Positions 9,799 through 20,655 of a stretch of 64,000 nt of DNA are shown here, piece after piece. The notes below the pieces were generated by a model. The model searched no databases. It was given only the letters and a program-made list of their open reading frames with translations, and was not told the DNA's origin. Source of the stretch: Turnera subulata (lineage: Eukaryota > Streptophyta > Magnoliopsida > Malpighiales > Passifloraceae). The DNA is taken from assembly GCA_028386065.3 (NCBI GenBank), contig JAKUCV010001597.1:19522-83521 (forward strand), written 5' to 3'. The position numbers and the translations under genes are program-made. Numbering within the stretch: the stretch's first letter is position 1; every line of letters begins with the position of its first letter.

Positions 9799-10947
9799 TG
9801 ATACAAGCAAGCCAGTACCAAGTGGAACTCAAGATCGTGATGGTGCCATTAGCTTGCCTCAAGGACCAGTCATAAGGGCTCGATTGAAGATGATAAAGAA
9901 TCACATGTTACGTTATGCTCAAGCTTGGGTCAATCGGGAGTTGCAAGAAGATAAGTTGGAAAAGTTCTGAAATGAATTTAAAGAGATTCCTAAATTTGTG
10001 AGCATTTTGAAGGATTCAAGTCAGAAGTAGCCGTTTTTACCGTTCAACCCGAAAATTACTGTTCTCGCCGGAAATTACTATTCACTGCCAGAAATTACTA
10101 TTCACTTTCGGCGTTGTTGTTCATTTTCAGGCTGGAAAATCCACTTTGGAGCTGGAGGTTCCCACTATCTTGATTGAGTGCTGTTTCATTATTTGGTTTG
10201 TTGGTGTGGTTGGTGTTAGTATAGTTGGTGTGCATTAAAGAAAACAAAAGATGATTAGTGCTTGTATTTAAAATTCAATCCTTTACTTTTTGGCTTCTAT
10301 AAAAGCCAACCATGTACCAAGTTTGAAATCAGAATATACATGAAATTTGAGTGATTGATTCAAGTCGAAAGTAGCCGTTTTTACCGCCCAACCCGAAGAT
10401 TACTATTCACATCGGAAATTACTTTTCACTTCCGGCGTTTACTGTTCATTTTCAGGTTGGAAAATTCACTAAGGAGCTAGAGATACCCACTATCCTTATT
10501 GAGTGTTCTTTCATCATTTGGTTGGTTGGTGTGGTTGGTGTTAGTGTGGTTGGTGTGCATTAAAGAAAACAAAAGATGATTAGTGCTTGTTTAGTGCTTG
10601 TATTTAAAATTCAATCCTTTGCTTTTTGGCTTCTATAAAAGCCAACCATGTACCAAGTTTGAAATCAGAATATACCTGAAATTTGAGTGATTTTTAAGGA
10701 AGCTAAATGCTATCCTTTGGTGTGCTTCTTGATTGAGGGATTCAATCAAAAAATAAGAGAGGGATTCTCATGGCTGTACTCTTTAGGATTGATTTGTCTT
10801 ATCAAGTATTTTACTTGTGGTGATTAATCAACTCCTTGTATTCCTCATTGTTTGTTGCCTAATCCTTGAGTTTAGGAGGTGAAGAATAGGGATACTAAAC
10901 CCTAGTTTGATTGGAGATTGGAGGTCTTTGGGATCAATTAGTTGTAG
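9799..10947 (+). repeat. gypsy LTR copy C with internal tandem duplication
   Basis: Starts TGATACAAGCAAG. Its first 165 bp differ from copies A and B in sequence but keep the same reading (GPVIRARLKMIKN...YAQAWVN versus SQRLAKMHKKSHFAQAWIN). A segment of about 350 bp, from the GATTCAAGTC...GTAGCCGTTTTTACCG motif to GAAATTTGAGTGATT, occurs twice in direct order: 10013-10356 and 10357-10700. Each copy has its own CTATAAAAGCC. The remaining 3' part matches copy A up to about 10947. Confidence 0.75.
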
Positions 10948-11115
10948 AGGTGATCCTAGTGGAACTCTAGGGTTGTTGCTGCATCAAGCACCAACCATCA
11001 AGATCCGTCGAGCCCACCAGCAAGACAACAACAACACTGGCCACCAATAGAATGCAACTGGTACAACCCCAATCAGACAATTCCACACAAACCGAACTGA
11101 AAAGAAGAGGAAGAG
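10948..11115. other. unassigned junction between gypsy LTR and minus-strand copia LTR
   Basis: About 170 bp matching neither the gypsy LTR copies nor the outer 234 bp of the opposite copia LTR (17603-17836). It may be the diverged outer end of the copia 3' LTR or filler DNA. No gene is seen. Confidence 0.4.
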
Positions 11116-12399
11116 AACCCCGAGCACTCCCGAACCGTGGTGCTAGCTACGGATTTCCGGGAGCTTAATCTTGTGGTTTTGTGTTCTTCTTTCTTTCTCA
11201 AAGAAAGGAAGTGCTTGTGTGTGTTCTTACTAGTCTGAAAAACACTCTCAAGGCTCTCAAAAACCAGAATGCAATCAGCCAAAACCCCAAAGCATAATCA
11301 AATTATGCCACTCAATTCGTGCTTATGGTAATGGCCAACATAATGGCCCATCATGATTAAGATACCCATTATCTTGTCTACCACTAAGCACTAATGGGAT
11401 TACACATCACAAGCAATCAGGTTTGGCTCAATAATTCTGACAATTATTGAATCAAACCAGCCCAAAACGACCCTGGTCCAACCACGGTCCAACTATGGTC
11501 CAACCACACCTGGTCGAACCATGGTCCAACCACGGTTCAACCACCTGCCCGAATCAACGGTTCTATATATGTGACCCTGTAGGCACTTGTAGCGTGTGGC
11601 AATAATTGTAAAATCTTATTTTACAATTATAAGCAAAGAGCGGCGTCTAGCAACACATCATTGCTACCCGAACGACAAGATCAGTACTGATTCTATATGC
11701 CTCGGAACATGTCATCTTCCTTTCGTCCCATTATCAAGATTAAACCAAGACATGGAAAACGTCAATCTCGTATATGTTTAATCTTAGTTTCTTGATCCCC
11801 GAGTTAATTGTGTAAAATGGATACTGATGATATCACCATATCATATAATCCGAGCATGGCCATGCATTTAACAGTTCAACTCTATCAAGAGGCCCATCTG
11901 ATAATATACCCGTTATATAGGTCGAACGAATCCCATCTTGATCATTCAAAATCCACTACACATTTATCATATACCCAATGATTACCCTTAAGTCCACCGA
12001 GTTACGGATGACTAGGAATAATATCAAAGTATACGACTCATATGTTGGGAACCTTGATGATCTCAGGTCTAAGGACAATACATATAAGAACCACTAATGA
12101 CAATCATATAACGTTCCATGTAGGGTTCTTATGTGGGTCGGTCCAGTCCACAAGTTCTCTAACTTGTACCCGTATGTAGAATTCGTTTCTCATACAATTC
12201 TCAACATACGCTAGTCTTAATTTATTATTACAACCCATCCATAATAATAATCGACTAGGGGACATTTAAGAATACAAAGTATTCTAGGGTTATAAATATA
12301 TGCAAGCGGTTATCTCATAATCATATTTATTGGAATAACCTTAATGTATATACATGACTACAATCAGCCATCGATTGGCTTTTGGGCATATTACTAACA
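11116..12399 (-). repeat. 3' LTR of minus-strand copia (outer end missing or replaced)
   Basis: Aligns almost base for base with 17837-19116 and ends (plus strand) in ACTAACA, the complement of the TGTTAGTAATATGCCC LTR start. The outer 234 bp present in the right LTR have no counterpart here. Confidence 0.85.
11470..11546. repeat. tandem CCATGGTCCAA-type repeat in copia LTR
   Basis: Six diverged copies of a 10-15 bp unit (GGTCCAACCA, GGTCGAACCA) in direct tandem, also present in the other LTR at 18192-18267. Confidence 0.7.
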
Positions 12400-12412
12400 A
12401 TCTCCCACTTGC
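12400..12412 (-). promoter_or_regulatory. polypurine tract of minus-strand copia
   Basis: On the minus strand the sequence GCAAGTGGGAGAT precedes the TGTTAGTAA LTR start, the usual copia arrangement for plus-strand priming. Confidence 0.85.
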
Positions 12413-12413
12413 A

Positions 12414-13975
12414 CTAAAGCCAATCATACATGTATCTAATACCAATGAATACAGCATGACCATCATGCTTCTGCTGTGTGAGAGACTTAGTCAACGGGTC
12501 TATTACATTGTTCTCAGAAGGAACTTTGCATAGCCACAGTTGTAGAGACGGTAACTGTTCCCTGCTTGGAACTCTTCCAGCATACAGTACCACCTCCAAG
12601 ACAAAAACACATAACCTGATTGCGATCTAAAATCATCCCTGTCGGTTTGGAAGCTAGCATCTATGTAACCCTTTACAACAAGCTCATCAACGCTTCCATA
12701 CACAAGGAATGCATCCTTAGTCCTTCTCAAGTACTTAAGGATGTTCTTATCTGCTGTCCAGTTTGGTATCTGCTTGTGACACTCAAAGCATAAGCGACAT
12801 CCGGTCGAGTACATAGCATGGCATACAGATAGATCCTATTGCCGAAGCATAAGGGATCTTACGCATCCGCTCTCTCTTGTTCGATGTACTAGGACATTGA
12901 TTCTTTGAGAGAGAGATGCCATATGACATGGGCAAGAATCCTTTCTTGGAATCTTGCATGCTAATCCTCTTTAGCACCTTGTCAATATACGTACTCTGAC
13001 TTAGCCCGAGAAGCCTTTTGGATCTATCTCTATAGATCTTTATACCTAACACATAGGCAACTTCTCCTAAGTCCTTCATCGAGAAACTCTTCCCTAACCA
13101 AGTCTTTACAGACTGTAGCGTCGGAATATCATTCCCAATGAGTAGAATGTCGTCAACATATAACAACAAGAAAACAACAGTGATCCCACTAACCTTCTTG
13201 TAAACACATGGTTCATCTTCATTTTTAATGAAACCAAACTCTTTGATTACTTCATTAAAACGAAGATTCCAAATCCTAGAAGCTTGCTTCAGTCCATAAA
13301 TGGACCTTTGCAACTTGCATACCATATTAGCATTCTCTGGATCGACAAAACCTTTAGGTTGTGTCATGTACACATCCTCTAAAAGCTTTCCGTTAAGGAA
13401 AGCGGTTTTGACATCCATTTGCCATATTTCATAATCATAGTATGCCGCTATAGCCAATAGAATCCAGATGGATTTAACCATGGCAACTGGCGAGAAATTT
13501 TCATCATAGTAAATACCATGAACTTGCTTGAAACTTTTCGCCACCAATCGCCCTTTATAGGTAATCACATTACCATCCATGTCGGTCTTTTTCTTAAAGA
13601 CCCACTTGCACCCTATGGGTTTTACCCCTTCAGGTGGATCAATCAAGGTCCATACCTTGTTTTGATACAGTGATTCCATTTCCGAATTCATGGCTTCCAG
13701 CCACTTCTTAGAGTCTGGACCCATGATGGCCTGCTGATAGGAAGTGGGCTCATCCTCATCTAAGAGTATCACATCTCTAGTATGAGTCATAAGAAATTCA
13801 CATCTCTCAGGCTCATACGGAGTCCTATCCAACCTACGCGGTCCATGTGTTACAGGCACAGGATTCTCATCCACAACATCTTGTGGTTCCTGTCCTTGTT
13901 CCATCTCAGCCTCTATATCTCGAACTTCTTTTAGTTCTATTTTCCTCCCACTGATTCTTCTAGAAATAAATTCTC
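12414..13975 (-). pseudogene. copia reverse transcriptase and RNase H, broken
   Basis: The RT frame (13904 down to about 12783) shows GCKWVFKKKTDMDGN, YKGRLVAKSFKQ, the MDVKTAFLNGKL motif, YGLKQASR and the catalytic YVDD at 13149-13160. It then shifts frame into RNase H (KNILKYLRRTKDAFLVYG, KGYIDASFQTDRDD) and shifts again. The part between the WKSSKQGT-like segment and KVPSENNVIDPLTKSLTQQKHDGH is too short: the block holding the EAEYIA-type active-site residues and the Asp motif is missing, with the junction near 12540, which implies a deletion of roughly 200 bp. Upstream of 13904 a TGA near 13975 interrupts the link to integrase. Confidence 0.9.
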
Positions 13976-15010
13976 TTTTTCAAAAAATAGCAGTCTGAGC
14001 AACAAACTCTTTGTGCTCTAAAGGATTATAGAAATAATATCCTTTAGTTTCCTTAGGGTATCCTAGAAAGAGGCACTTGTTGGATTTAGGGCCGAGTTTA
14101 TCTGATGCTTCACGTCTCACGTAAGCTCACAACCCCAAATTCTCATAAAAGATAAATTGGGACGCTTCCCAGTCCATATCTTATATGGTGTCTTTTCGGC
14201 CGATTTAGATGGAACACGGTTAAGTGTAAATGCAGCACTCAATAATGCATGTCCCCAAAATGAAGAAGAAAGGTCAGCCTGACTCATCATCGAATGAACC
14301 ATGTCTAACAAGGTTCTTTTCCTCCTTTCGGACACACCATTCCATTAAGGCGTACCCGGTGCAGTGAGTTGTGATACTATACCACACTCCTTTAGATGAT
14401 CAAGCAAATCTCGGCCTAAGTATTCACCACCTCGATCTGATCGAAGCATTTTAATACTTTTTCCGAGTTGATTTTGTACTTCATTCTTGAATTCTTCGAA
14501 CTTTTCAAAGGATCCTGACTTGTGTTTCATTAGATACACACAGCCATACCTACTGAAATCATCAGTAAACATATTGAAGTATTGAAATCCACCTCTAGCT
14601 TGTGTCGACATAGGTCCGCATACATCACTATGTATAAGACCTAACAAGTCCGAAGCCCTTTCACCTTTACCAGCAAAAGGAGCCTTCGTCATCTTGCCTA
14701 ACAAACATGACTCACATGTCTCAAATGATTCAAAATCAAATGAGTCTAAAATTCCATCTTTATAGAGTTTAGATATACGAGTCTCGTTTATATGGCCCAA
14801 TCGACAATGCCTAAGATAGGTTTCATTAGAATCGTTCATTCTAACCTTCTTCGTATTAATGTTATAGAACGCGGTTTTTAGGTTAAGAACACACAAACCA
14901 TTACTTAAATACGCACCACCATAATAAACATCATTGAAATAAATAGAACAACAATTGTTCTTTATTACAAAAGAAAAGCCTTTCTTGTCAAGACAAGAAA
15001 CAGAAATCAA
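13976..15010 (-). pseudogene. copia integrase
   Basis: Read from 15010 downward: zinc finger HCRLGHINETR...CESCLLGK with all HHCC residues present, then GLIHSDVCGP (first Asp), MLRSDRGGEY (second Asp) and, after a stop, GVSERRKRTLLDM (Glu). The stop at 14345-14347 is a TAA directly after APGTP, where related elements have a Gln codon. A second break follows GCELT at 14117. The C-terminal part (GPKSNKCLFLGYPKETKGYYFYNP) is readable in another frame at about 14100-14030. Confidence 0.88.
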
Positions 15011-15296
15011 ATTCCTGCTTATGGTTGGTACATAATAACAATTGTCTAATTCTAAACCAAACCACTCGGTAAGGTAAGATAGTAAGTTCCTACGGCTAAT
15101 GCAGCAACTCTTGCTCCATTTCCCACACGCAAGTCTATCTTACCCTTTGCCATTCTCCTACTCTTTCTCAGTTCCTTCACATTTACACAAATGTGAGAAC
15201 CACATCCGGTATCTAATACCAATGATGCAGAGATAGAGATATTTGCTTCTATAACAAAAATGCCTGAAGTGGAAGTCTCACTTCCCTTCTTCTTCT
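15011..15296 (-). pseudogene. copia protease remnant
   Basis: The minus strand reads ASLVLDTGCGSHICVNVKELRKS near 15225-15160, with an intact Asp-Thr-Gly active site, followed by RMAKGKIDLRVGNGARV and GTYYLTLPSG. A frameshift plus stop near 15060 separates it from the integrase frame. The protease would cut the polyprotein into its mature parts. Confidence 0.8.
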
Positions 15297-15955
15297 TTAC
15301 CTCTTAGGGCAGTTGCGCTTCCAATGGCCTGGTTTGTTGCAATGGAGACAATGTCCTTCCTTTGCAATACCACCCTTGGGTTTCAACACGTGGTCACAAG
15401 AAGATGCACATGCACCAAACTTTTTGGCACATTTCTTCTTCTTGTTGAACTTTGCTTTATCCTTTCCTTTGCCTTTTCCAATCATCAAAATGTTGGATTT
15501 GTTTGCCCTCATTTGTTGCTCAGCTGTTCCCAACATGTTAAGCAACTCAGACAACGATTTGTCAAGATGATTCATATTGAAGTTCATGACAAATTGGTTG
15601 TAACTGTCCAGCAACGATTGCAGGACTAGATCAACAGCCAACTCCTTCTGCAAAGGAAAACCAAGACCCTCAAGGCTCTCAATGTATCCAATCATTTTGA
15701 GCACATGAGGTCTTACGGGTGATGACTCAGCCATCCTGCATTAGTACAATGCCTTAGAGGTCTCATACCTCTCAGGTGTTCGATCACATCGAACGCCCCC
15801 AATTTCTCATTTGCTTCTGAAGCTCAGAGTCCATGGTTATAAGCATATGGCATGATGCATCCAATGCATCATCAAGATGCTTCTTGTAAGCATCCCTTCC
15901 TGCCCTAGAAACACTAGGCGCCGGTTCATTTGGAGCAGGCCCTTCGAGGACATAC
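15297..15955 (-). pseudogene. copia gag with intact zinc knuckle
   Basis: The open part (15734-15297) carries SPVRPHVLKMIGYIESLEGLGFPL, LVLQSLLDSYNQFVMNFNMN, a Lys-rich stretch and the knuckle C-x2-C-x4-H-x4-C (CLHCNKPGHWKRNC), all residues present. Upstream, a second piece with DALDASCHMLITMDSELQKQ (about 15890-15820) is the N-terminal gag domain, separated by stops near 15790-15735. Gag would form the virus-like particle and bind the element RNA. Confidence 0.85.
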
Positions 15956-16645
15956 AATTTATTTTTTTTTATTGAGGACTATCCTCAAATTACGATACCA
16001 TTTTAGGAAGTTATTCCCATTCAGCTTTTCCTTCTAAAGGACCGATCGCAGTGATATTGTGATAGTGTTTTGTGCCATTGAAATTCTACAACAATGATCT
16101 ACCTACACAAATAAGAGTCATGCATACAAAATTATTTAACAAGGAATTCTATTAAATGATACTCCTACAATATAAATCAAGACAATCATATAAGTAGGCC
16201 AAGATCCATATTTCACTACAATATAAGTCAGCTTTGGCTGATCGCCTACATCATAGCTATTTAGGTAGATAACTCTTGTCAATTACATCTCATGTAACTC
16301 TTGGATAGTTGAGCAAATAACACTTGTTCTTGTCTATCTCATAGACATTACTCAACTCATTGCCTCTAAGTCCTTAATCCTATTAAGATGACCTGGTTAA
16401 GTCCAAACTCACAATAAGCAGTTCAGATATTACAATTATCCAATCGCACCTTGCTAGGATAAACATTAGCACCTTGCTTTGGCAAAACCTACCAAGTGTT
16501 GATCTAAGCAATGATGAGTGCTTATCATGGAAGGCAACTAAGAACTTAATATTTTCATCAACATATTATTCCAATACATTACATGCATGTTCTTGATGAA
16601 TCATATATTGATGTTTGTAAATTTGGAAACCAAAGATACATGTAA
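15956..16645 (-). other. copia leader, proximal part
   Basis: About 690 bp of AT-rich untranslated leader between gag and the palindrome array, with a T-rich run near 15960-15970. No open frame or known motif. Confidence 0.5.
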
Positions 16646-17310
16646 ACATCGATGCCCATAAATGAACATCGATGTCTTTGAGAATCTGATTCTCCCAACA
16701 CTTTGGTAATGCACAAGGACATCGATGTCCATTTCTGACAATCGATGTCCATTGCCCTCGGGTACTCTAGGACATCGATGTCCTATCATGAACATCGATG
16801 TCCTTGAGGCTCTGGAAGTCCAAACTATTTGGTAGAGCTCAAGAACATCGATGTTCAACTCTTGGACATCGATGTTGGAAAGTTTCAAAGGTTTATTGGC
16901 CTCTGGAACTCATGAACATTGATGTTCAACTCTTGGACATCGATGTTGGAAAGTTCCGAAAGTCCATTGGCCTCTGGAACTCAAGAACATCGATGTTCAA
17001 CTCTTGGACATCAATGTTGGAAAGTTCCGAAGGTCCAAAATCTTGGCAGTAGTTTTAAACATCGATGTCTAACCTTTAAAAATTGATGTTTGAGACTCTG
17101 GAACACAAGGACATCGATGTTATAAAGTGAACATCGATGTTATTTGGTCTCTAGAATCTCAAATCAATGTCACAAGGCTCTTGGACATCGTTCTTCAATC
17201 CTGAACATCGATGTTCATGTGAATCTGCCAAGGCCAACCTTTCATAGAAAAGGCTCGGCCAAGGCAAATCCTCATGTGGACATCGATGTACATCTTATGA
17301 ACATCGATGT
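16646..17310. repeat. array of ten paired ACATCGATGT palindromes
   Basis: Fourteen perfect copies of the self-complementary decamer ACATCGATGT start at 16666, 16719, 16772, 16792, 16845, 16866, 16937, 16987, 17059, 17111, 17131, 17205, 17280 and 17301. Diverged copies start at 16646, 16739, 16916, 17008, 17080, 17161 and 17185. All but 17161 fall into ten pairs whose members are 20-21 bp apart, and most pairs recur every 71-74 bp. Because the decamer is its own complement, the two members of a pair can form a 10-bp stem with a 10-11-nt loop. The array lies in the untranslated leader of the minus-strand copia. Three units at 16830-17040 are nearly identical, showing tandem amplification. Confidence 0.9.
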
Positions 17311-17588
17311 CCTGGCCCTGCAGCACTAGAACGACCATCGTTCCTTCCGAAAACCGACGATCGATTTTCTTTTTGTCGAACCCCTTCAACTTACTGCCAA
17401 TTCCTCCTTGATTGATATCACATACCAATCAAGTTTTTGTTGTCAAAACACTTTTGACACAAACCAACATCAACATATATAATGAACTTAACATATAATG
17501 ATCATGCTACATCACATATAACACATCATATATATTTGCATGAACATATCAACATATGCACTTAAATTCGGTTTAGAGCTTCACAAGA

Positions 17589-17601
17589 GGCTCCGCTACC
17601 A
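17589..17601 (-). promoter_or_regulatory. primer-binding site of minus-strand copia
   Basis: On the minus strand TGGTAGCGGAGCC follows the LTR end TTACA by one base. The same 13-mer is used by the full-length Sirevirus at 33130-33142. It resembles the initiator-Met-tRNA site TGGTATCAGAGC used by many plant copia elements. Confidence 0.8.
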
Positions 17602-17602
17602 C

Positions 17603-19116
17603 TGTAAGTATCCAGGCATTCAAACTTGACAATCAAGTGCAGCGGAAAGACCCGGAAACCTTGGAGGATCCAAGTGAAGCAACTAAACCGAACAACAAAA
17701 TTGAACATACCTAAAACCGTTAGGAACTTTCACCTAACTGAAGAACCGAATCAGCTAGAGCAAGAAGGATATCCTGCTCCTCTACGGCATCCACAAGAAC
17801 CGTCAATCACAGGCCGGAATCGTCTCACGATCTCCAAACCCCGAGCACTCCCAAACCGTGGTGCTAGCTACGGATTTCCGGAAGCTTAATCTTGTGGTTT
17901 TGTGTTCTTCTTTCTTTCTCAAAGAAAGGAAGTGTTTGTGTGTGTTCTTACTGGTCTGAAAAACACTCTCAAGGCTCTCAAAAACCAGAATGCAATCAGC
18001 CAAAACCCCAAAGCATAATCAAATTATGCCACTCAATTCGTGCTTATGGTAATGGCCAACATAATGGCCCATCATGATTAAGATACCCATTATCTTGTCT
18101 ACCACTAAGCACTAATGGGATTACACATCACAAGCAATCAGGTTTGGCTGAATAATTCTGACAATTATTGAATCAAACCAGCCCAAAACGACCCTGGTCC
18201 AACCACGGTCCAACCATGGTCCAACCACACCTGGTCGAACCATGGTCTAACCACGGTTCAACCACCTGCCCGAATCAACGGTTCTATGTGTGTGACCCTG
18301 TAGGCACTTGTAACGTGTGGCAATAATTGTAAAATCTCATTTTACAATTATAAGCAAAGAGCGGCGTCTAGCAACACATCGTTGCTACCCGAACGACAAG
18401 ATCAGTACTGATTCTATATGCCTCGGAACATATCATCGTCCTTTCGTCCCATTATCAAGATTAAACCAAGACATGGAAAACGTCAATCTCGTATATGTTT
18501 AATCTTAGTTTCTTGATCCCCGAGTTAACTGTGTAAAATGGATACTGATGATATCACCACATCATATAATCCGAGCATGGCCATGCATTTAACAGTTCAA
18601 CTCTATCAAGAGGCCCATCTGATAATATACCCGTTATATGGGTCGGACGAATCCCATCTTGATCAATCAAAACCCACTACACATTTATCATATACCCAAT
18701 GATTACTTAAGTCCTCCCAGTTACGGGTGACTAGGAATAATATCAAAGTATACGACTCATATGTTGGGAACCTTGATGATCTCAGGTCTAAGGACAATAC
18801 ATATAAGAACCACTAATGACAATCATATAACGTTCCATGTAGGGTTCTTATGTGGGTCGGTCCAGTCAACAAGTTCTCTAACTTGTACCCGTATGTAGAA
18901 TTCGTATCTCATACAATTCTCAACATACGCTAGTCTTAATTTATTATTACAACCCATCCATAATAATAATCGACTAGGGACATTTAAGAATACAAAGTAT
19001 TCTAGGGTTATAAATATGTGCAAGCGATTATCTCATAATCATATTTATTGGAATAACCTTAATGTATATACATGACTACAATCATCCATCGATTGGCTTT
19101 TGGGCATATTACTAAC
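17603..19116 (-). repeat. 5' LTR of minus-strand copia
   Basis: 1514 bp, bounded on the plus strand by TGTAAGTATCC and ACTAACA, so on its own strand it starts TGTTAGTAATATGCCC and ends in CA. It contains the 18192-18267 CCATGGTCCAA-type tandem repeat also found in the left LTR. Confidence 0.88.
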
Positions 19117-19419
19117 ACAACCCGCCCTAGCCTGGTCAACACTTATATTCTTTTTCTTTTCTTTTTTTCCCCCTTTTTCTCAAAACTACGTAGTTTTGAC
19201 CCAAGTACACTAAACTCTGTGTTTCAGCCCGAAACACGTTTTACATCCAACGAAACCCGCACAAAAAACAATTCCAACTTAAAATCAATATCTCCAAGGA
19301 AAAACAAATTAGTTTCCTTGACCAAAATCCGGAAATTCCTCGAGGGTAAAATTGGAAATTAAATTCCAAAAATTCTGAAAAACCATAGAAATTAAATTCC
19401 GAAAATTCGGGTCGTTACA
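19117..19419 (-). repeat. fragment of a TGTAACG-type LTR, antisense
   Basis: On the minus strand it begins TGTAACGACCCGAATTTTCG and continues with CCTCGAGGAATTTCCGGATTTTGG and AAACTACGTAGTTTTGA. These line up with the start of the LTR at 62870-63110 (TGTAACGCCCCGAATTTCG, CTTGAGGAATTTCCAG, AAACTACGTCGTTTTGG). Only the first about 300 bp are present, cut by the copia LTR. Confidence 0.8.
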
Positions 19420-20655
19420 TTTTCAAATTTTATAGTTTGGAACTTTTATGTGTTTGAGCCTTAGAATTAATGAGATGATTTAATCTTAGTTTAAAAATAT
19501 ATATTTCAGGTTTGATTTAAATAAAATATATTGTTTATTCGTCTGGGTCTTTTATTTGTTTTAGCCCATTTATAATGAGATGATTTATTTTTGGGTTAGA
19601 AATGGATTTAGAGGGCTAGGTTGATAAAATACGGACTCTCCAGAGTTCATTGGCCCATAAACACATTTCTCGCAGGCTAATCTTAGCTCTGATTTTCGTG
19701 GAAAATCAGAGTTAAATTATCTTTTTTCGGTAAATGTGTTTTTTGTATGAAATTGCATAAAATGAGGGGTTTAATGTGTATGAATCATACATGGAAGGTT
19801 TAGGAGGAGTAGTAATCAAGAAAATGGGATATTCTAGTCTGATTAAAGGTTAATTACGTGGTTAAATCTAGTCAGGGCAGAACTAGGGGTGACTGAAGCT
19901 AAAAAAGGCAAGAACGCATGAATCTTGCAAGACGGGGCGGTCGTGTCTGGTGGACCGCCAAGCCGGGGCGGTCATGTGTGGATGATCGTCAGGCATGGCG
20001 GCCATCACGACTTGACCGTCCGCCATGCGTTCCCTGGAATGAGATTTTTCTCCGATTTTCGGTTCTAATTTGATTCTACTCGGTTTTGGCCCAGATTTCT
20101 GGCCATGATCTTGACCATTAAGAGGTGCACGACCTCTGTACTCCCCAGAACTGTATAAATAGGACCTCCCATTCACATCCAAAAGGACAGACAATTCTCT
20201 TTATACATACCCCCATAAGCTTGAGTACTTGAAGAAACTGTAACTCTCCAAACTTAGAAATATTTTTATAGACAGGAACTCTTGAAAAACTGTGGGATGC
20301 ATTCAAGAAAAAGGCATCAAGGTTGGATCAGGAGGTGATTAAAGATTAGGGTAAGGTGTGGAAAAGAAGTAGGTGAAGAACACAACCCAAATCAAGGAGC
20401 TAGAGGAGGGCTACAAGAGGTAATCTTAGATCTTTTTTTATCTATTTTTTGCTGGTGATTTGATGCTAATGGTGTTGTTGATGATGTAAGTGTTGTGGTG
20501 ATGCCATGCTAAGAACTAAGTGGGCTTTGAACCCGGTGGTCGGGGTACGTAGTTGGTTTCTAATGGTGGAAACTCAAGCCCAAATATATTTTAATTTCCT
20601 TTTGTTTCAGTTTTGTTTGTTATTTTATTATGTGATTTGCTTCCACACATTGCAC
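19420..20655 (+). repeat. Tat-type LTR X, left part (interrupted)
   Basis: Same architecture as the LTRs at 20656 and 41446: GATGAGATGATTTA motifs, GC-rich GGCGGTC boxes (19935-20030), a TATA box at 20154-20161, an AAGAGGTAATC splice-like motif, a GGGTACGTAG block and TTTGTTTGTTATTTT. It stops at ATTGCAC exactly where TGTGAACACCC of the next element begins. The missing LTR end appears at 43371-43656. Its own 5' end is lost. Confidence 0.75.
20154..20161 (+). promoter_or_regulatory. TATA box of LTR X
   Basis: TATAAATA in the context CTGTATAAATAGGACCTCC, the same context as the TATA boxes of the two sister LTRs. Confidence 0.7.

Larger units (their letters stand above)
11116..19116 (-). mobile_element. 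minus-strand Ty1/copia retrotransposon
   Basis: Two LTRs in direct orientation (11116-12399 and 17603-19116) flank gag, protease, integrase, RT and RNase H in copia order, all on the minus strand. A primer-binding site sits inside the right LTR and a polypurine tract inside the left one. The coding region has several stops, frameshifts and an RNase H deletion, so the copy cannot move on its own. No target duplication can be shown because the left outer end is not homologous to the right LTR. Confidence 0.9.

Noticed and set aside
16601..17052. Open frames with repeated NIDV or TSMF residues across the palindrome array on both strands
   Set aside because: They are the translation of ACATCGATGT in different frames; the frames change from unit to unit and have no start context, so they are not coding.
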